Below are positions 6,073 through 15,429 of a stretch of DNA of 64,000 bases, piece by piece. This stretch comes from Candidatus Woodwardiibium gallinarum (GTDB lineage Bacteria > Bacillota > Clostridia > Oscillospirales > CAG-382), in contig CAJFRY010000017.1 in the NCBI GenBank assembly GCA_904419545.1, positions 1-64,000 of the forward strand. Reading direction: 5' to 3'. Every line of letters begins with the position of its first letter. Within the stretch, counting starts at the first letter, position 1. The translations under genes were made by a program, and so were the position numbers. Under the pieces are notes generated by a model that was not told where the DNA came from, did no database searches, and saw only the letters and a list, made by a program, of their open reading frames with translations.

Positions 6073-9000
6073 ATGAAACAAACCTTAGCAGTACTTCTGT
6101 CCGTGGTAATGCTGTTCGGCTGTCTGCCCGTAACGGGATTCCCTGTCTCCGCCGGCAGCGACAGTGCGTTTATGCGCATTGTTCATCTTGACTGCGGCAG
6201 AAAGTATTTTTCTGCGGATGAAATCAAAGGCGTCATCGATATGGCGGCCGATAACTCTTATACGCATGTCGAACTGGCGGTCGGCAACGACGGCCTGCGC
6301 TTCCTGCCCGACGATATGTCCGTCTCGGTCAGCGGGTATGCGTATGAAAGTGACGCCGTGGCAGACGCCGTGCGGCAGGGGAACACAAACTACTACGACG
6401 ACCCGAACGGCAACGCGCTGACCGAAAGCGAGATGGACGAAATCCTTGCCTTCGCAGCCGAAAAAGACGTCGGGATCATCCCTCTGCTCAATACGCCGGG
6501 CCATATGAACGCGCTGATGGATGCCGGTGAATCTCTAATCGGAGAAAAGCTGTCCTACTCCACTTCCGAGCGCACCATCGACGTGACGAACGAAACCGCC
6601 ACTGCGTTTACGCTCGCGGTGCTGGAGAAGTACATCCGATACTTTGCAGGAAAAGGCTGCACCCATTTCAACCTCGGCGCCGACGAGTACGCGAACGATA
6701 TTTCTTCCTCCGGCTTTAGCGCGATTCAGTCCGCCGGTTTGTATGACGACTACATCGAGTATGTGAACAGCGCGGCGGCCATTGTCAAGGAAGCCGGAAT
6801 GACGCCGATGGCCTTCAACGACGGTATTTATTACAACAGCCAAGCCTCCTACGGTACGTTTGATCCCGACATTGAAGTCTGCTTCTGGACCTCTGGCTGG
6901 AGCGGCTACAGCGTAGCTCCGGCAAGCCTGCTTGCCGGAAAAGGACACAAGATCATCAACACCAACGACGCCTGGTACTACGTCCTCGGACGTTCATCCG
7001 GCGGATATTCGCTGAACAGCGCGCAGAGCGGCGTCCGAAACACCACCTGCACTGCTGTTCCGGGCAACGACAGCAGCGACGTAGCGCCCGTCGGCTGTAT
7101 GCTCTGCGTCTGGTGCGACGACCCGAGCGTTTCATATACCGACGCCGAGTGCAGCAATATCGGCGGTCTGCTGGCCGGCCTTGCCGAAAACAACGCGGAC
7201 TACTTCACCGCCCCCGAAACCGACAGCGAGATTACCCTTACGGATGATATGACAGGTGTCTCCGTCATCGCGGCGAACCTGCAGTCACTGACGGTGCAGC
7301 CCGTAGCCCCGCCCGAGATGACGGGCATACGGCACAGCATCGCCTATGACATCACCCTTACCGACGCGTCCGGCGCGTATACGGGCGCAGCGAAAGTCGC
7401 CATCCCCGTTCCCGACGCGTGGAACGCCGCGCCGCAACACCTCCGCGCGTATGTGCAGGAGTCCGATGGCAGCTATTCCCGCATCCCCGGCGCGTATGCC
7501 GACGGCATTTATACCGCCTCCGTCCCCCATTTCTCTGTCGTCGTTCTGGCGGAGGCCGACCCGAATGCACACGTGGAGGAAACGATCGCCCTTACGGTAG
7601 GCGAAAGCCTCACGCTCACTGATTCAAGCGGCAATTATAAAGGCACCTATACCGGAGACGGTTTGGATACGGGCATTGCGGACGTCACTGTTGAAGGTCA
7701 GGATGCAATCGAAGGCACTACGATCTATTCAGAAGCAAACAATGTCACATGCTCTGAACTTCTGAACCAGAACAGCAGCAATTGGATTGAAACAGACTAT
7801 TATTACAAAGTGGATAATGATTACTACCCTGTCTATGTAAAACGTTACGGTGTGTTTTGGACCACTTACACTTACACTTACGCTTACTTTAACAGTAGCG
7901 ACTATGAAACCATATCAACTCAAAGCACTAATTCACCAGGAAATACGAACGTAGATATAACTCTTTACAATCAGACCGAACATACTGATCCGCAGCCGGC
8001 TTTTACCGAAATCACTTTTACCGGCAAGTCGATAGGCGAGACCTCGGTCACCGTCGGCAATACAAGGTATACCATCCTTGTCACCGCAAAGAAGGTGACG
8101 CTGGAAATGTATGTCGGCGAAACGGCAAGCTTTGCAGACAGCTCTACGGCGTATGAAATCAACGGTTCCGGCGTAAGTGTCAGACTGGACGGCGGGAAAA
8201 TCATATTCACCGCATCAGCAGCCGGTACGGCAGCCGTCGCCACCACCTCCGCCGTTTACAGCATCACGGTAAAGGAACCCGGTTTTACTGCGCCTTCGGA
8301 AATTATCGCAGACCACGCCACGACAACGGTGCTGCATGGAACGGACCCGATCACTTCCACGCAATTGGAGAACGGGGCATTCGTCTCCACGCTGGCACGA
8401 AATGATTTTACAGCGAACAATCAGACGTATATCTTCTGGAAAGCGCGCGTCATCGACCGCGCGCAGACCGGCGGCGGCCAGATGTTTGACAATTATAACG
8501 GTTCAAGCGGAACAGACGCCGGAAGCGACAATGAGTGCATGACCTACGAAGGCAAAGCCTACGACGTCGACGCGCTGAAATATGAAAACGGTCATTACTA
8601 TTTCCGCGTTGCCGATACCGGCGACTGGAAGCTGCTGCGCTGGACAGCATATACAGGCCACGGAGCTTATCCGACAACCGGGCATCAGCTTATCTTTTAT
8701 TATATGATTCAATATGTAAAGGACGATAAAGCCTCCATCAATACCTCCGACTGGGGCGACTGGGGTTCTGATCTTTATACCATTCGCTTCGAATTGTATG
8801 AAGTTATCGGTAATGATTTCAGCGACGCTGAGCGGCTTGCCAGCAATTCCCATGGATTTTCAAACGGCATACAGGTAATTACATCACTCCACGACCCCGC
8901 ATATGAAGTCGTGCGGTCCGAAGTCGATTACAATTCTTCCCGTTATGACGACAAAGTCTATAACGGACAAATCACAGACGTGCCCGCCGTAGAAGCAGGG

Positions 9001-10212
9001 AGAGCCTGCACCGTCCGCGTCTATATCCGCAGGAAGGCGCTCTTTTCGGTAGAATATGACTGGCTGAACGCGCCAGCCTCAGCCACGCTGCCGTCAGGCG
9101 CTTCCGATCTTGCGGAAAATACGGTTTACAGCGTCGATTCAAACTACACAAACCAAACCGTTGTATACGAAGGCGCTTACACCTACACTTTCTCCGGCTG
9201 GTATCTGAACGAGGAATTAACAAGACCGGCCGGAAAAACGCTGACAGTCACAAGCGACGTTATTCTGTACGGCCGATGGACGCGGAAATTAAGCAATACT
9301 ATCACCATTACCGCAGAGGACGCCGAAAAGGTCTATGACGGCAGCGAGCTGACCGCCCCCGGCTTCACCGTTACCTATCAGGGCCAAGTCGTTCCTCTCA
9401 TCGACGGAAAATACACCATTGCCGGCGAGGAACTGACAATCACCGCGGACATCGCAGGTTCGCAAACGAATGTGGGGACAGCGGTGAATGCGGTCAGCAA
9501 TGTACAGATACGCAGCGATAACACCACGGAATATAAGTATACCACCCGCAACGGTACGCTGACGGTATACCCCAAAATCACAGTGGAATACTACAAGGAT
9601 ACCCTTGACGCCGACAACAAGCTGGAATCAGAGAACTATCAGACAACCCTTTCACCGGAGCACAACGGCGAACTTCTCCGGGAAGGCGATTCCGTCACCC
9701 TGTCCGTCGAATGGCTGAACATGCATCATCCCGACGGATACCGAGCCGGCGTTCAGCAGGGCACGACGCCTTACACCGTCACAAGCGCGAACGAGCAGGT
9801 CATTCGGGTACTCTATCTGCCCGCATCCACAAGCCTTACGATCTACAAGGAAGGAGCAGACACCCGTGACTGGAATCAGACGTTCCTGTTCCGGGTGACA
9901 GGCGAGGACGGCGTGGACGTGACAGTCACCGTCCACGGCAATTCCGCTGTCACCATCGACGGGCTGACCATTGGCAAGGCGTACACCGTGACCGAGCTTA
10001 CCGAATGGTCGTGGCGGTACGGTCAGCAAAAGTTCACCGCCGCTACGGGGCTGTCCTGCACTGCACCTGAAACCGGCGGCATCACCGTAACGCTGACCGC
10101 AGACGAAAACACAAACAGCGTGACGTGTGCGAACACCCGCACGGTACCGTACTGGCTAGACGGCGACAGCTTCAGGATCAACGTCTTTACCAAACCACAG
10201 GCACAGAGTTAA
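6073..10212 (+). CDS. Secreted multidomain GH20 beta-N-acetylhexosaminidase-like protein
   Basis: A 1379-residue secreted protein with a signal peptide (about residues 1-27, ending near PVSA). Residues about 30-430 form a GH20 TIM-barrel: LNTPGHMNA and the catalytic Asp204-Glu205 pair in NLGADEYAND are visible. GH20 enzymes release N-acetylhexosamine, or lacto-N-biose in some lines, from glycans. Later parts look like beta-sandwich surface modules. An InlB-type repeat ends in FSGWYLNEEL and ILYGRW (about 1040-1075). A YDG/MBG-like module (EKVYDGSELTAPGF) follows, then a Cna-B-like module near the end (SLTIYKEGAD to NSVTCANTRT). No LPxTG motif or C-terminal helix is present, so retention at the surface would need another protein. 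The region about 7640-7980 is poorer in GC and rich in Tyr/Asn. Being embedded among fibre subunits suggests a fibre-borne enzyme. Confidence 0.85.
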   Translation: MKQTLAVLLSVVMLFGCLPVTGFPVSAGSDSAFMRIVHLDCGRKYFSADEIKGVIDMAADNSYTHVELAVGNDGLRFLPDDMSVSVSGYAYESDAVADAVRQGNTNYYDDPNGNALTESEMDEILAFAAEKDVGIIPLLNTPGHMNALMDAGESLIGEKLSYSTSERTIDVTNETATAFTLAVLEKYIRYFAGKGCTHFNLGADEYANDISSSGFSAIQSAGLYDDYIEYVNSAAAIVKEAGMTPMAFNDGIYYNSQASYGTFDPDIEVCFWTSGWSGYSVAPASLLAGKGHKIINTNDAWYYVLGRSSGGYSLNSAQSGVRNTTCTAVPGNDSSDVAPVGCMLCVWCDDPSVSYTDAECSNIGGLLAGLAENNADYFTAPETDSEITLTDDMTGVSVIAANLQSLTVQPVAPPEMTGIRHSIAYDITLTDASGAYTGAAKVAIPVPDAWNAAPQHLRAYVQESDGSYSRIPGAYADGIYTASVPHFSVVVLAEADPNAHVEETIALTVGESLTLTDSSGNYKGTYTGDGLDTGIADVTVEGQDAIEGTTIYSEANNVTCSELLNQNSSNWIETDYYYKVDNDYYPVYVKRYGVFWTTYTYTYAYFNSSDYETISTQSTNSPGNTNVDITLYNQTEHTDPQPAFTEITFTGKSIGETSVTVGNTRYTILVTAKKVTLEMYVGETASFADSSTAYEINGSGVSVRLDGGKIIFTASAAGTAAVATTSAVYSITVKEPGFTAPSEIIADHATTTVLHGTDPITSTQLENGAFVSTLARNDFTANNQTYIFWKARVIDRAQTGGGQMFDNYNGSSGTDAGSDNECMTYEGKAYDVDALKYENGHYYFRVADTGDWKLLRWTAYTGHGAYPTTGHQLIFYYMIQYVKDDKASINTSDWGDWGSDLYTIRFELYEVIGNDFSDAERLASNSHGFSNGIQVITSLHDPAYEVVRSEVDYNSSRYDDKVYNGQITDVPAVEAGRACTVRVYIRRKALFSVEYDWLNAPASATLPSGASDLAENTVYSVDSNYTNQTVVYEGAYTYTFSGWYLNEELTRPAGKTLTVTSDVILYGRWTRKLSNTITITAEDAEKVYDGSELTAPGFTVTYQGQVVPLIDGKYTIAGEELTITADIAGSQTNVGTAVNAVSNVQIRSDNTTEYKYTTRNGTLTVYPKITVEYYKDTLDADNKLESENYQTTLSPEHNGELLREGDSVTLSVEWLNMHHPDGYRAGVQQGTTPYTVTSANEQVIRVLYLPASTSLTIYKEGADTRDWNQTFLFRVTGEDGVDVTVTVHGNSAVTIDGLTIGKAYTVTELTEWSWRYGQQKFTAATGLSCTAPETGGITVTLTADENTNSVTCANTRTVPYWLDGDSFRINVFTKPQAQS

Positions 10213-10230
10213 AGAAGGGAGACAGGCAGT

Positions 10231-10863
10231 ATGTACAACCCCAAAAACAGTACGCAGCACAGACCTGGCAGGCAACCGAGCAGCCGAAAAGCGTTGTTTG
10301 CACTTGTCTCGATCCTTGTTCTCGTCTTTGCCGCAGCCGGCGTGACAGTCGCCTACCTGCAAACGCAGACCCCGCCGCTGAAGAACGAATTTACACCGGC
10401 CCAGGTGTCCTGCGAAGTAGAGGAAACGTTTGACGGTTCCGTCAAACGCAGCGTCGCCATTCGGAACACAGGAGACACCGACGCATTCATCCGCGTGACC
10501 GTCGTCGCGAACTGGGTGAAGGCTGACGATGAGGGCAATGTTACATCGGTCCACGCGCAGCAGCCTCAACCCGGCACGGATTACACGATTCAATGGGCTG
10601 ACGATTTCGGCGCCAACTGGCTTCAGGGTGGCAGCGACTTCTACTATTACAAAATCGCCGTCGATCCGGAAGAATCCACAGCGGTTCTGATTGCAGAATG
10701 CACGCCGAAAGCGAACCGTGCGCCCGAAGGGTACACGCTCGCAGTGGAAATCGTCGCCTCCGCCATTCAGGCATCGCCCGAAGCGGTTGCAGAGGAATAC
10801 TGGCACATAAGCGTTGAAAACGGCGTAATTACCGCCGTTCAAGGGGGAGGGGGCAACGAATGA
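10231..10863 (+). CDS. TasA/camelysin-like fibre protein 6 (divergent)
   Basis: A 210-residue secreted protein with a longer basic N-terminus (about 24 residues, RPGRQPSSRK) before the hydrophobic core and a changed processing region (GVTVAYLQTQTPPLKNEFTP). It keeps IRNTGDTDAFIRVTVVANW, the shared internal motif of the fibre subunits. The distinct head suggests a special position, for example a tip, base or assembly factor such as TapA, but this is inference. It starts 18 bp after the GH20 gene with GAAGGGAG upstream, and overlaps the next gene by four bases (ATGA), a sign of translational coupling. Confidence 0.75.
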   Translation: MYNPKNSTQHRPGRQPSSRKALFALVSILVLVFAAAGVTVAYLQTQTPPLKNEFTPAQVSCEVEETFDGSVKRSVAIRNTGDTDAFIRVTVVANWVKADDEGNVTSVHAQQPQPGTDYTIQWADDFGANWLQGGSDFYYYKIAVDPEESTAVLIAECTPKANRAPEGYTLAVEIVASAIQASPEAVAEEYWHISVENGVITAVQGGGGNE

Positions 10864-11519
10864 AACGCAAAATTTTCCGGCTGATCTGTTCCGCTGTACT
10901 CCTTGTGGCGCTGGCGCTCAATGGCCTTACGGCCGGAGCGGCGAGCAACGTCACCTATGACGGCAGCGCGCAGTCATTCATTTTTGCTCCCGGAAGCACG
11001 TATTCCCCGACCGACCTGTTTACCGATTTCAAGGATGTTATGCCCGGTGACAGCATCACGCAGCAGATCGTCATTGACAACGACGTAGAAAAGCACGTGA
11101 AGATTAAGCTCTATATCCGTTCCGACGGCGCGCAGGAGGGGTCTGAGGCGTTCTTGTCGCAGCTCCGGCTGAACGTGCGGCAGGACGGCGATTCCGAGCT
11201 GTTCGACGCACCCGCCGACGAAACGGCGCAGCTTTCCGACTGGGTGTATCTGGGCACGGTCTACTCGGGCGGCGAAATCACGCTGGACGTGACGCTGGAC
11301 GTGCCGCTCACGCTGGACAATACGTTCCAGCAGGCCATCGGGTATCTGGACTGGTGCTTCAAGGTCGAGGAACTGCCGGTGGAGCCTGATGACCCGAAGC
11401 CGCCGCAGACCGGCGACAGGTTCAATCTGCCCTTTTTCGTCATATTGGCAGGCATGAGCGGACTCGCGCTGCTCCTGCTGCTGGTTGTCAAACGCCGCAG
11501 CGGAACACAGGAGCACTGA
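10860..11519 (+). CDS. Wall-anchored protein with PPQTG-D sorting signal
   Basis: A 219-residue protein with a signal peptide (cleavage near AGAASNVT), a beta-rich mature domain of about 150 residues and a C-terminal sorting signal: PPQTGDRFNLP, a hydrophobic helix and the basic tail KRRSG. PxTG-D is a sortase motif variant common in Clostridia. DFKDVMPGDSITQQIVIDND resembles the opening strand of the fibre subunits, so it may be a wall-linked anchor or adaptor that tethers the fibre. It is the last gene of the operon and starts inside the stop of fibre protein 6. No sortase gene is in the window. Confidence 0.78.
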   Translation: MKRKIFRLICSAVLLVALALNGLTAGAASNVTYDGSAQSFIFAPGSTYSPTDLFTDFKDVMPGDSITQQIVIDNDVEKHVKIKLYIRSDGAQEGSEAFLSQLRLNVRQDGDSELFDAPADETAQLSDWVYLGTVYSGGEITLDVTLDVPLTLDNTFQQAIGYLDWCFKVEELPVEPDDPKPPQTGDRFNLPFFVILAGMSGLALLLLLVVKRRSGTQEH

Positions 11520-11561
11520 CAACAAAGCCGATTTGATCCGGCAGACAAGCGGACAGCAAAG

Positions 11562-11600
11562 CAAAAAAGAAGTCAACCGCAAAGCGGATGACTTCTTTTT
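11562..11600. terminator. Bidirectional terminator between the fibre operon and the ECF operon
   Basis: AAAAAAGAAGTCA (11562-11574) pairs with its complement TGACTTCTTTTTT (11588-11600). T-runs lie on both strands, so it can end transcription of the convergent operons on either side. Confidence 0.85.
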
Positions 11601-11658
11601 TTCGAAATCCGGCGCATTCGGTTTCGTTGTCCCGAAATTCGGAACGGAAGGCATACGT

Positions 11659-12351
11659 TTATCGGCGTCCCTGCAACCCGTATTTGGTTTTAATCCGTTC
11701 TAAAACCTTGCCGACGAGCGGTGTAAACAGAAGAAGGAAAATGACGTTGGAAAGCGCGTACACAGCCATCCAGGGAAGGCTCGACAGCACGTACCCCCAA
11801 TAACGGGAAAGGTTGAAATAGCCGTCCTGCCAGAGCACGGTCCAGGTGTCCATCAGCAGCGAAAACAGCGCGCCGGAAAACAACCCGTAAACTGCCAGCA
11901 GGATGCTGCTGCGCCTGAGCGGGCTTGCCAGCAAACCGGCAATAAAGCCGATCAGTCCCCAGCTTACCATCTGAAACGGCGTCCAAGGCCCTTGGCCGAA
12001 CCAGAAGTTGGAAATGACCGCCGACAGCGCGCCGGTCATAAATCCGGCTTCGCCGCCGAAATACATTCCTGTGATAACGACCAGCGCCGTTACAGGCTTA
12101 AAACCGGGCAGCGGTGTAAACAGGATGCGTCCGACGACCGACAGCGCAACCATCGCCGCGACGAGGATGAGGGTCTGGGTGCTGCCGGTTTTCCGCTCAA
12201 AATGCAAAAAGAAAGGGACGCAGGCCAGAACCGCCGCGCAAAGCGACACCCACGCATACTGCTTTTCCTCGAACAGCAGCGCGCCGCCGGCCACAACCGC
12301 CGGAATCAGCAGACAAAAAATGCCGTAGGATACCCACTTTTTCGCTTTCAT
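11659..12351 (-). CDS. ECF transporter S component, probably for cobalamin or a corrinoid precursor
   Basis: A 230-residue integral membrane protein with about six helices (for example 8-26, 32-48, 59-75, 81-110, 120-160, 200-220), the size and topology of substrate-binding S components of energy-coupling-factor importers. FKPVTALVVITGMYFGGEAGFMTGAL is the kind of loop-helix segment seen in S components. Its ATG overlaps the stop of the ATPase gene by four bases, so T, AA and S are one operon. The upstream B12 riboswitch suggests the ligand is cobalamin or a precursor (a CbrT-like role), but substrate identity cannot be read from the protein itself. Confidence 0.8.
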   Translation of the reverse strand: MKAKKWVSYGIFCLLIPAVVAGGALLFEEKQYAWVSLCAAVLACVPFFLHFERKTGSTQTLILVAAMVALSVVGRILFTPLPGFKPVTALVVITGMYFGGEAGFMTGALSAVISNFWFGQGPWTPFQMVSWGLIGFIAGLLASPLRRSSILLAVYGLFSGALFSLLMDTWTVLWQDGYFNLSRYWGYVLSSLPWMAVYALSNVIFLLLFTPLVGKVLERIKTKYGLQGRR

Positions 12352-14042
12352 TCGGTTTCCCCTCCCTCTCCGGTCGGGCGGCGCAGCGCCGCACGGGCAT
12401 ACTCGACGACCTGCTTACAGGTGACGGCATTTTTCCAAAACGAACGCGCCAAACGATTGGCTGCGGTGGTATAGAAATTGTTTTCGGCGAAGAACCGCTC
12501 CGGCACGTCGGCAGAAAGGACCTCCCCGTCAAAAAACAACGCGCAGCGGTCGGCATTTTCTGCGGCAAATTCCACGTCGTGCGTGACCATCAGGATCGTG
12601 ATGCCGTCGGCCTTGAGCGCTTGCAGGACGCCGCGCAGCACTTGTTTGGCGTGCGCGTCCAGTCCCTTGGTCGGCTCGTCCAGCAGCAGAATCTTCGGCT
12701 CGAGCAGCAGCATTTTCGCGATGGCGCACTTCTGCTGCTCGCCGCCGCTGAGGTCGTAGGGGTGTTTGTCAAGCAGCGGCACGATGCCGAGCTTTTCGGC
12801 AACCGCCGCAATGCGCTTTTCCCGCTCGTCTTTGGCCACGCCCTGCGCCTCGAGCAGCTCGACGAGGTCGTCACGTAGGCAGTCTCTGACAAAGACGGTC
12901 TGCGGGTTCTGCGGCAGCAGCGCGAGGTTGCCGCGGTAGAGGGCGCCGTTTTTATAGTCGCCGATCGGGCGGCCCGCGATGCGGACCTTCCCGCGGTAGG
13001 CACGATTGAGTCCGGCAAGGACATTGAGGGTGGTGGTCTTGCCGGTACCGTTGCCGCCGAGGAGACAGTAAAATTCCCCCTTATATACGCACAGTGAAGC
13101 GCCGCGCAGGACGTCGGGCAGGCTGCGCTCGTAGCGGAAGAAGACGTTTTTCATTTCCAGCGCGACCTCGTCATTGTGCGCATAGGACGCATCCGCATCG
13201 TCGGTGGGTTCGGCGGGCGGGAAATGCCGTTCCAGAAAATCTCTGCCCTCGCGGACGGTCAGCGGACAGACGTCGTCGATCCCGAGTGCGTTGTAAATGC
13301 GGACGGCGCTGGGCAGGCTGAGCTGCATCGGATGCTCGGCACCGAGCTTTTGGCCGACGGCGCGCGGGGTGTCGTACAACAGAACGTGTCCTCCGTCCAT
13401 CAGCAGCACCTTATCGGCGATGGGGAACACCTCCTCCAGCCGGTGCTCGACCAGCAGGATGGTCAGCCCCAGCTCGCTGTTGAGCTTCCGAAGCGTTGCG
13501 ATGAAGTCGGAAGCGGCGATGGGGTCAAGCTGGCCGGTCGGCTCGTCAAGAAGGAGCAGCCTCGGCTGCATCACCATCACGGAAGCGAGGTTCAAAAGCT
13601 GCTTCTGCCCGCCGGAAAGTGCGTCCGTATCGCTGCGAAACAGCTCCTGGATGCCGAAATAGCTGGCCATCTCGCCCACCCGACGACGGATGACTTCGGT
13701 CGGCAGCCCCAGGTTTTCCAGTCCGAAGGCCAGCTCGTGCCACACCTTGTCGGTCACGATCTGGCTGTCGGGGTTTTGCAGCACATACCCGATCTCGCCC
13801 GCCTCGGTGCGCTCGGGAAGCGCAGACTGCGCGGTGCCCCGGTAACAGATTTCGCCGCTCCGCTCACCGGCAGGCGCGAGTGCACGCTTGAGCAGCCGCA
13901 GCAGCGTGGTCTTCCCGCAGCCCGACGCGCCGCAGACGACGACGAACTCGCCGCTCTGCACGCTGAAGCTTACGCCGTCGAGCGCATTTACCGCCGCCTT
14001 CGGATAGCGGAAGCTCACATTTTCGAGATGTAGTATTTCCAT
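12348..14042 (-). CDS. ECF transporter fused double ATPase
   Basis: A 564-residue fusion of two ABC ATPase domains that powers the ECF importer. Domain 1 has Walker A GASGCGKTTLL, the signature LSGGQKQ and Walker B LLLLDEPTGQ. Domain 2 (from about residue 295) has GGNGTGKTTTL, LSGGEQQK and ILLLDEPTKG. The H-loop histidines (VEHR, VTHD) are present. In most Firmicutes EcfA1 and EcfA2 are separate. Fused forms accompany dedicated, single-substrate ECF operons such as the YkoEDC type, which fits the linked T and S genes here. The start overlaps the T component by 28 bp. Confidence 0.92.
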   Translation of the reverse strand: MEILHLENVSFRYPKAAVNALDGVSFSVQSGEFVVVCGASGCGKTTLLRLLKRALAPAGERSGEICYRGTAQSALPERTEAGEIGYVLQNPDSQIVTDKVWHELAFGLENLGLPTEVIRRRVGEMASYFGIQELFRSDTDALSGGQKQLLNLASVMVMQPRLLLLDEPTGQLDPIAASDFIATLRKLNSELGLTILLVEHRLEEVFPIADKVLLMDGGHVLLYDTPRAVGQKLGAEHPMQLSLPSAVRIYNALGIDDVCPLTVREGRDFLERHFPPAEPTDDADASYAHNDEVALEMKNVFFRYERSLPDVLRGASLCVYKGEFYCLLGGNGTGKTTTLNVLAGLNRAYRGKVRIAGRPIGDYKNGALYRGNLALLPQNPQTVFVRDCLRDDLVELLEAQGVAKDEREKRIAAVAEKLGIVPLLDKHPYDLSGGEQQKCAIAKMLLLEPKILLLDEPTKGLDAHAKQVLRGVLQALKADGITILMVTHDVEFAAENADRCALFFDGEVLSADVPERFFAENNFYTTAANRLARSFWKNAVTCKQVVEYARAALRRPTGEGGETE

Positions 14043-14896
14043 ACGAACGCCTCCCGGATTTCGATGATGAACGGCAGGAACGACAGCACGCCGAACGCTG
14101 CGTAGACCGCGACCGCAAAGGGAGTCAGCGGCAGCTCGCTGATGCGGGGATAGTAATCAAACGCCGTCGCCCCCGCGGCCGTCCCAACCAGTGTCAGGCC
14201 CAGCAGCAGCACGCTGACCGCCGCGAGGACGCCGTCCGCCGCACGGAAGCGAAACAGGGAGAATCGGGTGCGGCCGGGCAGTCCGTAGCCGCGCGCCTTC
14301 ATCGACGCAGAAGTATCGATGGCGTTTTCCAACGACCACGAAATCATCGCCAGGAACACCCGCAGCGCACTCCTGAATTTGTCCACAAGGCTTTTGGAGC
14401 TGTACAGCCCCATCGCCTTCTGCGCTCGGCTGACCTTGTGAAGCTGCCGCTTGAACATCGGAATGAAACGCAGCGCCATGGACAGCACCAGCGCCAGCTT
14501 GGGGATGGCGCGGCCGAACAGGTATAAAAATTTGTCGCTCGTCATCACCGCGCTGTAGCATCTGCACCAGAGCATCACGCCGACGACCATTACGGCAATA
14601 GCCGCGCCGTAGACGAACGCTTCGAGCGTAACGGGATTGCCGTTGAGATAGAACAGCGGCGTCACGCCGTTGTGCGAAAACAGCGGGTTCGTGACGGCGA
14701 CGAGAAGGAACATCGACACGTAAAACGCGATGCCCCCCGCAGAACGGCCGGACGGCGTGCACATGATGCAGAACAGGACAGCACCCAACAGCATCGTGAG
14801 CTGAATGACCGGATTGGTGATGAACATCCCCACCAGCAGCACCGACAGGAAGTACAGCAGCAGCACGGCCGGATGGTAGTTAGCAAACGCTTTCAT
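14015..14896 (-). CDS. ecfT: ECF transporter T component
   Basis: A 293-residue transmembrane coupling protein of the ECF importer. Hydrophobic segments occupy about residues 10-60 and 85-120, with more near the C-terminus. The two short charged motifs expected in coupling helices can be recognised: SMALRFIPMF with the following basic KRQLHKVSRAQ stretch, and SASMKARGYGLPGRTRF, which matches the conserved A-R-G motif that contacts the ATPases. It is the first gene of the operon, about 530 bp downstream of the riboswitch core. Its ATG overlaps the stop of a possible 22-residue upstream ORF. Confidence 0.9.
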   Translation of the reverse strand: MKAFANYHPAVLLLYFLSVLLVGMFITNPVIQLTMLLGAVLFCIMCTPSGRSAGGIAFYVSMFLLVAVTNPLFSHNGVTPLFYLNGNPVTLEAFVYGAAIAVMVVGVMLWCRCYSAVMTSDKFLYLFGRAIPKLALVLSMALRFIPMFKRQLHKVSRAQKAMGLYSSKSLVDKFRSALRVFLAMISWSLENAIDTSASMKARGYGLPGRTRFSLFRFRAADGVLAAVSVLLLGLTLVGTAAGATAFDYYPRISELPLTPFAVAVYAAFGVLSFLPFIIEIREAFVWKYYISKM

Positions 14897-14961
14897 AGCA
14901 GCCTGTTTTCGCCCCGTTCACAACCGGCACCGCTCCCGATACCCTTGCTGTCCGTTTTCAT
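14893..14961 (-). CDS. Possible 22-residue upstream ORF overlapping ecfT
   Basis: ATG at 14961 preceded by CGAAAGG opens a 22-codon frame (MKTDSKGIGSGAGC...) whose TGA overlaps the ecfT ATG as ATGA. Such overlap can couple translation. The peptide resembles nothing I recognise and its composition is not compelling, so it may be chance. Confidence 0.25.
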   Translation of the reverse strand: MKTDSKGIGSGAGCERGENRLL

Positions 14962-15429
14962 ACCTTTCGTTCGATCATCTCCATCTGATCCACGCCATGA
15001 AAAAGCGCTGTAAAGCAGCAGGTCAGCCGAAATTACGGCAACTTGCCGTCGAATCCTTTTATGCAGCACCATTTTTCTACCACCATTATTGAAAATTCAG
15101 CATCTTTCCGCAGTTTTTCGGCCACAGCAGCACTGCAGCTCCATCCGTTCGTCTCCGACACCCCGGTTATGCGATGAAAACTGTTTTGTTATTTGGATCT
15201 TTTGATGCAAAAGTTCTGCATTCCAAGTCCTGTCTCGCGCAATTTTTCGTTTCATCCTTACATAACAAAAACTCTTTCAACCAAAAAGGTCAAAAGAGTA
15301 CAACAGATTGATCCGCAAGGACGCATAAAGGAAAACCGCAGTTCTTAACGCAGAAAAGAACGCAAAACCGTCATGCTTCGATAAATCGGCTGCACTCTTC
15401 TCACCAAAGTTGTGTTTCACCTCAAAAGA
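14962..15429 (-). other. Long leader between the B12 riboswitch and ecfT, no gene seen
   Basis: About 470 bp without a convincing ORF on either strand. On the minus strand it is the presumed expression platform and leader of the ECF operon. A clear terminator with a U-tract was not found by eye. A lost gene between riboswitch and transporter is possible. Confidence 0.5.

Noticed and set aside
6073-10212. Cell-wall anchor at the end of the GH20 protein
   Set aside because: The C-terminus has neither an LPxTG-like motif nor a hydrophobic helix with a basic tail.
12478-14033. Open frames on the plus strand across the ECF ATPase gene
   Set aside because: They are shadow frames of a double ABC ATPase whose motifs are all on the minus strand.
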